Below, one piece after another: positions 1 to 12,622 of a stretch of DNA of 64,000 nucleotides; positions within the stretch are counted from its first letter, which is position 1, and each line of letters begins with the position of its first letter. The position numbers and the translations under genes are program-made. The DNA comes from Neurospora intermedia (Eukaryota; Ascomycota; Sordariomycetes; Sordariales; Sordariaceae), in assembly GCA_037102815.1 (NCBI GenBank), contig BTPP01000004.1, forward strand, positions 4,030,001 to 4,094,000. The letters are read 5' to 3'. The notes under the pieces are model-generated. The model was not told the DNA's origin, did not search any database, and saw only the letters and a program-made list of their open reading frames with translations.

Positions 1-897
1 CTCTAAGCTCTGACATCAAACTCGGAGCTTTTGGTAAGCTCCGAACAGCTAGCTGTGCGCACCAAGAGACGGGAACCCCTCTAAGAGACTGAAACCCCGT
101 CACAGTGTTCCATTGTGATCTCACTTGTGCAAGCCAACATTTGAATGTCAAGGCGCCAGGGCTTCTCACAGTCTCCTCACGTTCCATCGCCACTATTCCT
201 ACTACCTACCTCTTCGCATACCCTGCTCCGTCCTCGTAGGGCGTTGGGAACCCGGACACGGCGATCTTGACGTTACCTCGCGGAGGAGGCCACTCCCCAT
301 TCCCGCTTTGTTCCAACAAGAGTAGAGTGTTCGCTGCGGTTGGTTGCCGTACTGCTTCTGCTGCTGTCACCTGTATGCGTGGAATCGGACGCTTCAGTTG
401 TGGTTCAGTTTTACATGCGTCTTTTGTGCCGTGGGCTTCTATCATCCCCCTACCTGTACGTACGCAGTGCATGTGCGTCCCTGTGAGGCCAGCACTGTCC
501 TTCACGCCCAAACAATTCAGGCTATCTGACGACGCGGTACAAGTGAAAGCGCTCTGGGAATAACAGAACCAGTTCAGTTTGTCGTCAACGGTGCTTCTTT
601 CAGACCAAGCCTGGTTCCATCCATCCCAGCTTGCCCGCTTAAGTCCAAGGCCTGTCAGCACCCGTCTGGGGTTATCTGCTGCTATCAGATCTATTACTGG
701 AACCCGGCAGCAGCGCAACAGCAGAGAGGAGGAAGACACTGCCTCTGTCACCACCACCATCACCACCACCGCCACCACCACCCCCCGCGCATCCGGCAGC
801 CCACGTTTGCTGTCCAGGTAACGGGGTCCGGCTCTTTGATCGTCGCCAGCACAACACCGCCCTCTCTTTTTTTCCTTTCATCTCGACTCTCCCGATA
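1..897. other. upstream region of the Q-rich gene
   Basis: No gene was recognised. Open frames on both strands are short or low in complexity. The segment from about 700 to 897 is rich in C and T with CACCAC runs, and a T/C-rich stretch just before the ATG at 898 looks like the end of a transcribed leader. Confidence 0.5.
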
Positions 898-3826
898 ATG
901 CCGTTCTATCGGTCTTCTAAGCACAACCGATCTCAACACAACCTGTTGGGGTCATCGATTGCTGAAGACCCTTCGCAGGCAACATCCTCCGTTCAATCAG
1001 GCGCGAGCCTGGGCCCGGGCGCTGCAAACCCCTCTTCAGCCTTACCAAACTCGACCTTCAGCTCTGGCTCCAACGAATCTTTTCAGATCGATAACGGCGC
1101 CGGAAGACTGAACCTCGTACAGGCCTCACAGTCGCAGCCGTCGCGCTTGGTGAATATTCACAACAATCCCGCCAGCGGCCCCTCTCATCCCGCTGATTCT
1201 GTTCCACAATTGCAACATTCTAACACGGTAATTGGTGTCGTTGAGTCTCGCCAGAGAGACCACGACTTCGCAGATCAAGTGGCCCGGTCGCACTCCCATC
1301 ACTTCCCCCAAATTTCACCAACCCAGGCCCAACAGCAGCAGCAGCAACAGCAGCAACAGCAGCAGCAACAACAACAGCAACCCTCTCCGGCCACACCTCA
1401 ACAGCACCACCATCTTCAAATTCAACAACAGCCGCAGTCAAGTCTTGGATCAAACTCAGTTGATAATCTACCAGACACAGCTTCCATTCATAATTCCCCA
1501 TTCTCCGGCCAGGGACAAGGCCAAGCTTTTGTTGCAAACCAGCAGCCGCCCCCACCCCCGCCCAAGACAAAGCAGTCCACGCGCAGACTGATCAAAAACA
1601 TACTGAGTGGCTCGTCCTCGCATCGTAACCAAGATTCTCAATCTGGACAAAGTTCGTGGAGCGATCCTTCAGGTATTGTTCGCAGATCGTCAAGGCGTAT
1701 AAGCCAGCCGCCTCCTCCTCCCGCCATCCGCACAGGTGTATCCCAGGTTTCGCTTGGCCATCCTGCCGACTGGCAAGCCCAGTATCCTTCATCGCAGCCT
1801 TCGCCTCTCCAAACGGCAGAGTATCGAGACTCGTATCTTGTTGCGGCACAAGAAAGAGACTTGCATCTCCAGAACCCGCAAGACCAATACAACCCCACTA
1901 TTCGACCGGTCCCTCCTGAGAAAGACGTCTCGCCTTATTCAGTGGGGGAAAGCGGGTACCATCAACAGCAAGCCCATTCGCAACTGCAGGTTAAGATCCC
2001 TCCAGATCTCCAGCAACAACAATTCAACCAGGCTGAGTTCGAGGCCGCACTGCAACAACAGCACCAGCAACAGCAGCAGCAGGTGACCCCCCAGGACCCA
2101 TATCAGACCTCGTCGCAAGTGCAATACCAGGCAAGCACTCATTCTGCAATCTCGGGCCACCTTGGCAATCCCCAGCACCAGAATCCCGAGACGGTATCGC
2201 AGCTTTCGCGCGAATCGCCAACCATCGATTCGGACCAGCGCTCAGCGACAAACGTTCAATCGTCTCTACAGGCTTCCGACGAGAGCAGTTACACACCCCA
2301 TTCCCAGGATATTCCCCTGCGTCAGAATCCACTCCCCACGCAGGCTGCAGCCCAATCCCAAGGCAAGACCCCGCAACAGCAAGTCATGGCCCCACAACCC
2401 GGCGGACGCCGGTCCCAGGATACCACCGATAAGGCGACCGGGATTCGCGAGGTACAACCACCCCCTGGCCCCCCTCCAAGCTATCGCCAAAGTCAACAGC
2501 CCAGCATGAACAACTTGTCTCAACCCTCCAACGCAGGCGGTCAAAGCTCTGGCAGCCATCGCCAGGGAGACAGACAAGGTTTCGATGGATCGGGAGAAGT
2601 CCAAGGGCGTAACAGCCCCCAGCCGGCGTCTGAACGTGCTGCGGACGACCAAGAGAAGACATTGAAAGAGCTGCGTGTGTAGAACCCCCGGTCCCCGTTC
2701 TGCCCCGTGAATTGCAAACTGACCAGGCGATTTCTATGACGCAGTGACGAAGTACAAGAACGTCAAGAGACTGTACTTTGACGGCAAGAAGGAAATCGAA
2801 CAGCTGGGCAACCAAGTTGAGCAGCTCCAAAATGCAATCGCCAACCAGCGCATATCGCAAAGCCGAACATCGTTGGACGACAGCGAGTACACGACGCGGT
2901 TTAATCGCTTGCAGGGTGCCATCACAAACCTTGCCTTCAATATCAGGAAGGAATGGAAAACATTGCCAAAGTGGTTGGACCCATACGTGACCGCCAATGC
3001 GCTGAAGACGGGCAAACAAGAAATGACCGCCGTCGGTCGCGCAGTCATAACTCGTTGGGTGGTTGATGAGATCTTCAATCGCTGCTTTCACCCTGGCCTG
3101 GAAGCTGAGCTAAGCAAACAACTTAGGACGATTGAGCAGAACATCAGACACTTTAGTTACACGTTGAACAGCCAGGAAGAATACGATGCGCTGACCAGCA
3201 AGGTTGTCAGCTGGAGAATGACCACACTGGAAGGACTTCAGGATGTTCTTAGGAGCGCCGAGGCTGACGATCACAAGACTAATTTCACCCGGCGCGCCAC
3301 TAGCAATCTGACCGCTCACCTTTTCCAGCACCTTACGGAACCTGCGCCCGTTGGAGTCGACGGAAGTGTAGGCATGATTGTGGAGTTGGCGGTAGGGATT
3401 GCCAGCAACCTGCCCCTTGAGAGCCGCGATGTTGCCATCATCTATCCGTTGCCAGAGCAGCCAGTTCAGACCAGCCTCATGGAAGTCGAAAAGACGCCAT
3501 TACCACCCCTGGAGTCGCGCCCGTCCGATGCCAGCGAGGAAGGGACCGCAGGTGACGGAGCCAAGGAGTCCTCCAAGGAGCGCCGCGGCGACAAGGCCAG
3601 ATCCGGTATGTTAAACACCGTTCATCACACCATAGGCGGGAGCAGCGCCAGCGGTCCACCCGGTAGCCGGAAGGGAAGTATTGCTGACAATTCGACGCTG
3701 CCGACAGCACAATCTGGGGCGGCTTCACAATCCAAGGATGCTGGAAGGGTTCGCTTTGCCGGGTCTTTTGGTGTGGAAGTTAGGGGTCGCCATGTTCTGA
3801 TTAAAGCGCCAGTCTGGACTATTTGA
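898..3826 (+). CDS. Q-rich, coiled-coil conserved fungal protein of unknown function
   Basis: Exons are 898-2674 and 2745-3826, giving about 952 residues. The 70-nt intron has a GTGTGT donor, a CTGAC branch site and a GCAG acceptor. Joining them turns a frame that stops at 2682 into a continuous reading ...KEL-LTKYKN.... Residues 1 to about 590 are low complexity, rich in Gln, Ser and Pro, with a CAG/CAA-coded glutamine tract near 1330-1380 and proline runs. The second part looks globular: a predicted coiled coil (EIEQLGNQVEQLQNAI), then a helical region containing IRKEWKTLPKWL and RWVVDEIF, and a C-terminal VEVRGRHVLIKAPVWTI block typical of a folded, conserved end. I do not recognise a named domain; the role is unknown. 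The start is the first ATG of the frame after a pyrimidine-rich leader. The gene model is well supported, the function is not. Confidence 0.8.
1330..1381 (+). repeat. CAG/CAA polyglutamine tract within the coding sequence
   Basis: Mixed CAG and CAA codons encode an uninterrupted run of about 17 glutamines in the N-terminal half of the Q-rich protein. The mixed codons make it less slippery than a pure CAG tract. Confidence 0.85.
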
Positions 3827-4593
3827 GGCCTTGACGGGTCGATGATTTCCGCGCTTTTCTCATTCCTTTAAATCTTCTATCTACTCGTAATTGGCCATAA
3901 GTAGGGACACATATAGGGCGCTATGTGTGCACGGAGAGAGAGACAAGTTGTTGAGAACCCGTTCTCCTGACTGTTTCTCAAGCTGTTAAAATGGAACAGG
4001 GATGACTTGAGCAGACGGATGAGTGAACTCGGTTTGAAAGGGAAGTCATAGCCCTGTTGCGGGCAATGGCATGCAGATGCAAATGAAAATCGGGAATGGA
4101 TTTGTGACCTGCTGATGATGCTAGACTTGACATTTTGGGAGTTTGTCTAATATAACATGGGGTTGCTAGGGGGGGTTCGCATTTCTTTAAGGGCAATGAA
4201 CCACCGCATGGTCAATTCTCTTCTAATTCTCTTCTAAGCTCTCTGGGATGGGACATCCCGATCTACAGCACCTGTTATACTTGTGTGTGCCTAAGGGATT
4301 CATGTCGAAGTACATCGTACCTGACGCTTTATCGATGCATAACTTACTATCCAGCCTTCACCGCCTTCCGTTTTAGGCCGGGTTACCCCTCCATCCCCCA
4401 AATCGCAACTTTCCGCGCTTTCTGCCGCATCGCGAGGAGCAGTGCTGGAAGAAAGATTTGGCTTCAGAACGAGCAACTTAAAATTCCACAAGAAGAGGAA
4501 TACCACCAGTGGAACGAGTCCAAAATTTTGTCGCGCGAAACCTCAGATATCTCCAGTTGGCTCCTTCGGTTACGAAATTCGAAGCCACCAAAA
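3827..4593. other. intergenic between two + strand genes
   Basis: It holds the 3' end of the Q-rich gene and the promoter and leader of the methyltransferase gene. No further gene, repeat or RNA was seen. The frame of the next gene stays open upstream to 4285, but its first good ATG is at 4594. Confidence 0.5.
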
Positions 4594-5651
4594 ATGTCCG
4601 CCGACAACACAACGCCTGTCACCACGACGGCGGGTGGTGAGAAGCCCGCTCACCTGGAACCCTCCAAGTTGGGTACGAAGGAGTAGTGAGTTCCTCCTCC
4701 TCCTTCCCTTCACCAACCAATCCTCCTTTCATTACCAGCACCAACCTTCAATCCACTGTCCTAACTAACCTCTCCCTTCCTTCCTCCCCTCTCTCCAGCT
4801 GGGACGCCCTCTACACACGCGAAATCTCCAACCACGCCTCCAACCCCTCCGACGAAGGAACGGTCTGGTTCGACGACTCGGACGCGGAGAACAAGATTGT
4901 GCAGTTCCTCGACGAGCAGGAACACGAGCTCTTTTCCGGTCTCTTTTCGCGCGACGATGCGGCGATTATGGACTTGGGGTGTGGTAATGGCAGCCTGCTG
5001 TTCGCGCTGCACGATGACGGTTGGGAGGGAAGGTTGTGCGGTGTGGATTACTCGGAGCAGAGCGTGGAGTTGGCAAGGAGGGTGCTGAGGACGAGGGTTT
5101 TGGGAGAGGATGTGGTGCCTGAGGTTGAGGCGGAGGGAGAAGGGGAAGAAGAACAGTCAGCAGCAGCAAAAGAGGAGGAGGAGGGCACACGGCAAGAACA
5201 ACAAGATGAAGACGTGGGAATCGAGTTCAAAGTCTGGGACGTCCTCAACGGCGACTTTTCCACCGTCCAAGCCCGGCCCCCATCTTCCCAACAACCCTTA
5301 GAAGGAGACAAAAACGCCGGCTGGGACCTAGTCCTAGACAAAGGCACCTTCGATGCCGTCTCGCTCTCCGACTCGCGAGACGCTCGAGGCCGGCGAATTT
5401 GCGAGAACTACGGCGCGCGCGTACTTCAGCTGTTGCGCCCCGGTGGGTTTTTCCTAGTGACCAGCTGCAACTGGACCGAGGAGGAGCTAAAGGGGTGGTT
5501 CGAGACGGACTTTGCCGAGGTTTATGACGGTACGGACAAGAAAAAGCTGGGCCTGAGGCAGGTAGGTAGGATTGAGTACCCTAGTTTTAGTTTTGGGGGT
5601 GTCAAGGGGCAGACGATCAGCACGCTTTGTTTCCAGAAAAGGGATATTTAA
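4594..5651 (+). CDS. EFM4: eEF1A lysine methyltransferase, EFM4/See1-like
   Basis: Exons are 4594-4685 and 4799-5651, 314 residues. The intron has a GTGAGT donor, CTAACTAAC branch site and CTCCAG acceptor; splicing restores KLGTKE-YWDALYTRE, the characteristic EFM4 opening. This is a seven-beta-strand SAM-dependent methyltransferase. Motif I is DLGCGNG (residues 89-95), followed by the acidic post-I GVDYS, a post-II segment WDLVLDKGTFDAVSL and the late RPGGFFLVTSCNWT strand. The family methylates a lysine of translation elongation factor 1A in the cytosol. An acidic insertion of about 35 residues (EAEGEGEEEQ... to ...EEEEGTRQEQQDED) separates the SAM-binding half from the DKGT segment; it is low complexity and probably a surface loop. 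Start ATG has an A-rich context (CCAAAAATG). The family call is confident; the exact lysine is inferred from family knowledge. Confidence 0.9.
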
Positions 5652-6356
5652 GAGGTCGAGAGAGGTGTAGTGGTCAAGTTGCGGAGAAAATAGGAGAGGA
5701 TAATATGTAATGGGTTCAAGAGGCGATTTGTGGAATGCTCAAGAACAATGCGCGGGAAGGATGTCTGGATGACGGAGTACCACGTCTTGATGCACATATT
5801 TGGAAAGACTACAAATGACTTCGCATCGGGGTGTCTACGACGTCCACGAATTACGGATTGTTACGTGATGTCCGTCTGTGTGCTCACTTTATCTGTGATC
5901 GCTGATTGTTATCGTCCCTTGTACCAATACTTCTCCTATTGGCATGCCTGCTCCCACTGGTATCTCGGGTCGTAGTTGCTGGAGCCCACATATTCCCTTC
6001 CACTCTATCCTCTGATGGGCATATAGCCAGCCGACCATGCTCAACTATTGAAGTATCAACTAACGAACAGAAAGGAATAGAACCTCCGCGATCCTGTAGC
6101 GTACAATAATCTTACCACAGAAAAAGTGAAGATGTCAACAAGAAAAGTGCAAAACTATGTTCTTGAATCTGTAATGTATAAACAGCGGTGATGGTACAGT
6201 GCCCGAGTGACTACGACAAGTCTAAGGAAGAAAAACTGGCCACTAATTTATCATAGTCCTAACGCTGCTCTGTTGGCTCATTGGTGGTAACAAAAACTTT
6301 CTTCATTAGGTGGGACTCTCTGCTTTCCTATGTTCTTCCGTCTCAAAATCCGTTGT
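5652..6356. other. convergent intergenic region
   Basis: It holds the 3' ends of the methyltransferase gene (+) and the PP2A scaffold gene (-). Short open frames here have no coding character. Nothing else was seen. Confidence 0.5.
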
Positions 6357-8716
6357 CTATGGAGATGTGTTCATGGGCTCCCCACCGCTAGGAACAGGAT
6401 TTCCTGCCTCGGTGGCAGCTCCCATAAGAGGACCAGTTGCTTGAGCCGCAGCAGTCGTCGCAAAGTACCGCACATCCACATCATCATCCTTTTGCAACTT
6501 CTCCAAGCACGGCATGATGCGCTGCTGGATGAGCTCCTGACCCTTGGGCGACGGGGTGGCAGGCTTGCCCTCCTTCTCTAGCGTATAGATGGTGCCCTCG
6601 TCGGGCAGACGACGCAGAACACCGATGATGATGCCATATGTCTTTGCGACGTTAAAGCGAATATTGGGGATCGAATCGGCTGTGAGCTTTTCCAGCATCG
6701 GAAGGATGGACTTGGCAATCACATCCAGACTGACAACGGTAGCCAGGGTCTGTAAACACTAGTCAGACAGGAACTTCACGGAGTTTCGTATGCCATTGAG
6801 TCTCTTACCGTGATAGCAAAGCAAGTGGTCATCCGGTAAAGGTAGTTGGGGTGGGCACCCATAGCCATAACCTTGGGAATAATAGCCTCGCTTGCCCACT
6901 CAACACCAAACACCTCGGTCAGCTTCCTTAGGTTTTGAGTAGCGGCCTCACGAATGGAGAAAACAGTATCTCCGAGCCAGCCCATGCAAAGCTGGCTGAG
7001 CTTCTCATCGAAAAACTTGACACCCAGCTGGCTGGCAAGGAGCGGAATGTAGTCGATAATAGCCAAGCGTACACGCCACTGCTTATCTTCGGCTAGCTGT
7101 ACAATGGCCGGAAGGAGAGACTGAGAAAGGAGGTCGATGCCGATAACTTGGTTCACAAGCTCCAGTTTGCTGATGATGTGAAGGCGAACCTCTGGGAACT
7201 CGTCCTTGAGCATCTGAAGGAACATGGGCAGAAGATGATCAATAGTCCTTGTGCAATAATTAGCATACGCGTCAAAGAAACCGTGTCTGACTGCGGGAAC
7301 GTACTCTTGCTTGCCCAAGATAGGAGCGAGGCCGCTGATTTGTGTGCCAAGGGCAGCTCTGACATGCTGGGAGCTATCCGAGACGAGATCCTCAACACTT
7401 CCCATGATGTCATTCAGGAGAACGTTGCGGTCAACCAAAGCACAGAAGCCAGGGATCTGGCCGGCGATGGCAGTCCGCACCTCAGCCTCGTTATCTTTCA
7501 GGAGTTTTACGAATGCAGGAACAAGATCTCTGGACACAACCTCATCATCAACCGCCTTCGCAATCTGTATGTGCTGTTAGTCATCCAAGAAGCGATATGA
7601 GGGGAGGCCAAGCGCTAAGTGCGACTACGAACCTTCTCAAACCTGTCGGCGATCATATAGCGGACCCTCCAACTCTTGTCCTCTATCAAGCTGCGTAGCG
7701 ATGTGAGGAGCACGGTGTGGCTGGCCTGTTGCTCTTTGGGCACAACCTCCGCAATAGAGATCAAAATCTCGACTGTGAGGAGTCTGACACTGTCCTGGTC
7801 GTCCTGGGCAAGGTGTTGGAACATGGGTATCATTTCCTCGATAACGATGGGAGCCGGCATCTCCTTCACGAACTTGGCCATGTTGGTGGCGGCCTGGCGG
7901 CGCACCATGGGGGTCTCATCGTGGACAAGCTGTCCAAACTGCTGGCGCAATTGTTCTTGAATAGGCGGCGAAACTTTCGAGTAGGGGGTTGTATACAGGC
8001 CGCATGCGGAAACCTTGGACGTGAACCAGTCGGCCTTGGAGAGGCGAATCGTAAGAGGGATAAAGTATTCTTCAACTTGCTGTGAAGAGAGTTGGGTGCA
8101 GATCTTGTTCAATGATTCGACAGCCTAAAACGTTTGTCAGTACACATGCGGATCGCATGACAAGAAGCCAGGAAATGGTCACGTATCCGTACCTTGTCTC
8201 GCACCACGGGCTCCTCGATAGCAGCGAGGTTCTCAAGGGGGGAAAGAAGGACATGTCCCCATGCGGGGCCCCCCACGTACTCGACAAAGTTACCAAGCTC
8301 TTCACTCAGGGCAACGAGGACCTCATCTTCATCTTCAACCGATTCTGCATTCAGAAGTGTCAGCAGCCGTATCCAAGAGTCCCAGCGGCTGTGTAGCCGG
8401 AGGCCGGCGCAGGTGGGTTTGCTAGGCTGAAGCTGGGTCGAAGGGTTGGCTAACCATCGAGAAAGGGAATCAGCTCCTCGCGAGTGCGCTCGGGACCCAA
8501 AGCAAGGGCGATAGTCGACAGACGGTGGATGGCGTTTAATCGGAGGACGACCTCGTCGTGCTGCCCAAAGTCAATCAGGGTTTACAGTCCATCAACAAGA
8601 CAAGAAGGGATAGTCAGGGGTTCTGGCCGTCCGGGTCACCGCCATCATACCTTCAATTCGTCGATTAGCACGGCGATGGGGAAGAGCTCGTCGTTCGCGT
8701 TCGTCGCGTCGGCCAT
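6357..8716 (-). CDS. tpd3: protein phosphatase 2A scaffold subunit A (PR65)
   Basis: Six exons on the minus strand: 8651-8716, 8455-8560, 8193-8344, 7633-8124, 6809-7564 and 6357-6749, 654 residues. Every junction keeps frame: [67 protein letters not shown]. The protein is an array of HEAT repeats with the landmarks of PP2A A subunits, such as [53 protein letters not shown] and [19 protein letters not shown]. It scaffolds the catalytic C and regulatory B subunits in cytosol and nucleus. It is somewhat longer than the roughly 590 residues of animal PR65 because of a C-terminal Gly/Pro/Ser tail that probably lies outside the solenoid. The ATG at 8716 sits in a good context (CCCACAATGG). The symbol follows the yeast name. 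Confidence 0.96.
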
Positions 8717-10084
8717 TGTGGGCGATTTGTGAAGTGGACGCGGAAGATCGCGGGGGAGTATGCAGTCGGCGAGCGAGGCGGATTTGGACAAACTGGTTGA
8801 CTTGGTACGGATGTTCGCTTGCGGGCGTGATGCAATAGACGGGGGGGTGTGGACTGGACTGGTAGCCGGTCGGGCGACGCTGTGCGGCGGCGGTACCAGT
8901 GACTGTGATTGTGGTAGAGAGAGGAAAGTGGATGCGTGCGTGTGCGCAACTTGGTAACTGCGTTGCTTGGGCGGGCAGCTAGGTAGGTAGGTAGGTTTGT
9001 TGTGTTTAGGTAGGTTGGTTTTGGTTGCTTGGTTGAAAAAGAAAAAAGCAAGAGTGACGCTTCGTCGGGTCGAAATCGGAATTGGATGCGATCTCTCAGC
9101 AGTAAGGTAGGTAGGTAGTTTCGCACACGGCGCCACGACACGGCGGGCAGCAAGCAGGCAAAGAGAATGATACTGGACGGTTTTGCTTGATAATAGGTAA
9201 GGGTTGCTTGATGGAGGGTTGACGGTGGTTCCTGTTCGGGGGGGGAGGACTCACCTACACCAAGAGGTGGAGATCGGAGCGAGCTTGGTGGTCCCCGCAG
9301 GGCCGCAACAAGGAGGAGCAGCAACAGCAGCCAGGGCAGCAGGGCAGCACTTAAGGTCACCTAACCAACGGCGGGACACAGCTGGACCCGGTCTTCGACA
9401 CAAATTGACCTGACGCGCAAGGAAAGCTGGGGTCCAGTTCATGACGGGGCCGGGCGGACAAGGGTGAGAGAAGGAGCACTGGCCACTCGCCATTTCAGCT
9501 TGGGACGTAGCCGCCCGTTCCCGTCGTAGGGGTGGTCCCTCAAGGCGCACCGGGCACCACTTAGTTCTACTTGCTGCACCACGAGAGTTAAGTACATAAG
9601 TAGAGGTAGGTACCTTTATCAATGAACAACTTCAGTTCGCTTCCAATTCGCGACATAAGCCGCACTTTCTATTCAAGTTACCTACCTATCGTCATGAGGT
9701 AGGGTTGTTGGAACAACACTGGGGACAGAGATAAAAAGGAGGTGGTACAGCTCCAGAAGAATGGCAACAGCCATCAAGATGCAAGAAGGGGAGAATGTTT
9801 TACACCAACTAACTGCCTTGTTACAGCCTAAGGTGAGTTGTTACAACATCACCGACGTAGGTATTCCAATTCTGACTCAATCAAACATGATCACATGTTA
9901 AAACCGGTTTGGGAATGTATGCTGTTCATATTTTGCTGTCTTATAAAGTCAGGCATTACTGCAACTAAAGCATCGCTAACCTTGCTTCATCAGGGAGCAT
10001 GCTGTTCCAACGTGCTCTTCTCATGACGGGAACCAATTGCCCACGTATTATTCTACTCTTTCTCCAACAGTCTTCACCACTCAT
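8717..10084. other. PP2A-A promoter and myotubularin 3' region
   Basis: This separates two minus-strand genes. It carries a dense cluster of TAGGTA/TACCTA words (about 8980-9014, 9105-9118, 9603-9614 and 9679-9689) upstream of the PP2A scaffold gene. Overlapping minus-strand frames here are extensions upstream of the PP2A ATG and are not coding. No other gene was seen. Confidence 0.5.
8980..9118. promoter_or_regulatory. TAGGTA repeat cluster upstream of the PP2A scaffold gene
   Basis: Tandem GGTA units are seen at 8980-8996, 9007-9014 and 9105-9118, about 260-400 nt upstream of the ATG. Similar words recur upstream of several other genes in the window, so a promoter role is plausible but is only an inference. 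Confidence 0.4.
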
Positions 10085-12622
10085 CTAACTCATACTCTTC
10101 ATCTCCTGCTCCACCAGTTCGTTTTGCGAATTCCGCCCGGAATCAGAACCAGATCCTCCTGTCGAACTTCGCCCTGTGCTCCCACCGGTGCCGCCGCCAA
10201 ACATAGCCTTTCCAAGCGACAATCCGGAAATCCTCTCCTGAAAAGCTGCAAAAGTGCCCGTAGGATCTCCAGCGGCGACATTTCGGTTTGGTGGCGCCGG
10301 ACTTCTAGTCCCGGGCGTCAGAACCTCGTGGGCCGACTCCACGCCTGCAAGCACGGACCCTCCGGCCGCAGTAGCTGCCAAGCCCGGCGGCAGCGGGCTC
10401 CGGGTGGGGCTTACCGATGTCCGCGATGGGGCGCCAGACGATGGTGGGTTGCTGTTCACATCAGTCGTACCCGCATCGACAGGCCTTGAAAGCTCTGATG
10501 ACGATGAAGCTTGCTGATAAGCAGCAACACGCTCTGCTGTTGCGGCCAAGGCATTTAGATCGCCATTCATCTCATCATCCGTCCGGTTGAAGAGTTGGTG
10601 CCACCACCGCACGTCGTCGCAGCGAGGGAATAGTATACGCTCACGGCCCCTGACGTGATCATCAATTGTGGCATCGTACTGCTCGTTCGTGAACTCCGAG
10701 CGCCGGCTCAGAAAGTAGGCCCACACACTTCTTGTACGTTCTTGTAACCGTGCTTCGTGGCGCTGGCGCTCGTTGTTGAACAAAAAGGTACCGTACTGAC
10801 AAGAATACACATGGTAGTATAAGCGGCGTAGGAATCGTTCGTTAAACTCGAAGCGAGTCGGGTGTTGCCTAAGGAGCTGGTAGGTGGCGTCGAGGAACTG
10901 GTGGAAGACAGGCGAGATATCTTTGGGTCTTGTTGCCATATTCTCGGCAACAGCCGGCTCCACGCCGGTCTCGATGGGCGTTCCATCCGCATCAGTAACG
11001 GCTTCCTTCCCGCTAGCCGTTTTTTTGCTCCAAAATCGCTTCGCGCCGGCTATGGCGTTCTCGAAATGGTCTGCCCGACCATCATTTTCCCCTGGCTTCA
11101 CGGCGGTCCCTGCAAGTGCATCGCCGTCCACTGTAAACCAGTCCTCATGACTTAGATGCCCTGACCGAAGGTGAAACATGTGTCCAAAAGACAGCCAATC
11201 CTTCTCAACCAGCACAATGAAGCCTTCGAGAGTGCGATAATAGGGATCAAGCATCAGCTGAGAAAGGGCACTGAGCTGGCTTGTGCGATCCCATCCATCG
11301 GAACAGTGAATGAGAACATTGGAGTGCTGGATACCTACTCTTTGTGCAATCAAGGCTGATCCGGACAAGATACCGCCTATGTGCTTCAGCCATTTACTCT
11401 TGGCCAAGAGTTCTTTGTTCGGTGGGAAAGGTGACACATCGGCGTCCTTGATGGCGCTGATAACCTTTTCTAACGACTCTCGCATGACGTGAATGTTGTC
11501 TATGTTCAGGTATTCCTTCTTGGCGAATTTGTAGTGCTCCATGTTTTCGGTGCCGTATCCTATTGCCTGCATCGCGTAGGAGTTGATCACTGGTCGAGCG
11601 TCGACGATCAGATTTTGTTGCTGGGCTCCATATATCAGTCTCTTGCCAGTCTTTCCGTCGTAAAGTATAGTGCCACCAACAGTAAGCTCATCCTCCGCCT
11701 TCTGAATATCCGACATGGAACCATCCGTGTTCTCGCTCTCTATCATTAGGTCAGCCATACTCGGGGGCGGGCTTTCAGCTGGCATGTCGAGAGAGATGCC
11801 GCCTGCAAACTCGGTCGAAGCTGAAAAGCACGCGCTGACTAGAGATTCATCCTGAATGTTGCGTTTGAATGATATGCCGGGAAGTGGCTGCGAGCACCGT
11901 GTAATGGTACAGTTGTTGACGGGATGGCGGTAGGTGAGAGTTGGTATTCGCTGCCGCGACCGGTAACTCGCAGCATATTTCAGCGTTGCGTCGGATATTT
12001 TGGAGGGCACAATAAGCAAGGCCGGATAGGTCGGGGAGAAGGAGTAGTCCTTGTTGATCGTAGAGATCCTCCATCCCAGTTCTCGTGACTTTTCGCTTAT
12101 CCCTTGCCGGCGGAACTCGGCTCTGACATCGTATAGGTCCCAACCGTTGATTTTGCTTTCGGGTGAGTTTGGTGGAGGTCGGTAGCTGAAGGCCAGCAGC
12201 TTGTCGACGCTTCCTAGCTTGCATGTTCTGGACTTGATGAACTCGAATGCCTCCCGGGCTTCCTTGTCGCCTGCGAAGTTGAAGCTAACATATGTAAAAT
12301 CTCTGAACCGAATACGTATCGAGGAAGGAACGCCACTAGAAGGGGGCGTGGGCCGTAAGGTGCACTGTGAGATAATGTGGAAGGCAAACCACACTTGCTT
12401 CACACTCTTTTTGAGACTCGGATCTGCGGCAGTCAAAGACTCGGGGGGGAAGCGGAAGACGAGATGGTAGTCACTGAGCGCAAGGTCGCCGAGCTCCGGC
12501 TTTCCGCCTCGCAAGGCATGGATGTTTGCGAAAGTCTGGCATTCGGTTCAGTAAAGAAGACGAGACGCAGTTGGAAAGGTAGATGATGGAGAGCATACGT
12601 GCTTGAGGTGAGGCGCCGCCAT
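10085..12622 (-). CDS. myotubularin-family phosphoinositide 3-phosphatase (Ymr1-like)
   Basis: Exons are 12599-12622 (24 nt, MAAPHLKH) and 10085-12535, 824 residues. The intron runs from GTATGC to CCAG. After a PH-GRAM region (about residues 9-110) comes the myotubularin phosphatase domain: GWDLYDVRAEFRRQG, TRCSQPLPG, VDARPVINSYA with GYGTENMEHY, and the catalytic HCSDGWDRTSQ at about residues 418-428, which has the full CX5R signature. The family removes the 3-phosphate of PI3P and PI(3,5)P2 on endosomal and vacuolar membranes. Fungi usually have one active member, yeast Ymr1, so this is its likely counterpart. A Ser/Asp-rich insertion of about 55 residues precedes VDARPVINSYA. The C-terminal 150 residues are a disordered Ser/Gly/Pro tail. 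No FYVE or coiled-coil domain was seen. The active site looks intact, so it should be catalytically competent. Confidence 0.94.

Noticed and set aside
8645-9360. minus-strand frames extending upstream of the PP2A scaffold ATG
   Set aside because: One contains the true exon 1 but extends upstream through TAGGTA repeats; the conserved start [21 protein letters not shown] begins at 8716.
10037-10489. 150-codon plus-strand frame opposite the myotubularin tail
   Set aside because: It lies opposite the Ser/Gly-rich C-terminus of the phosphatase and has no independent support.
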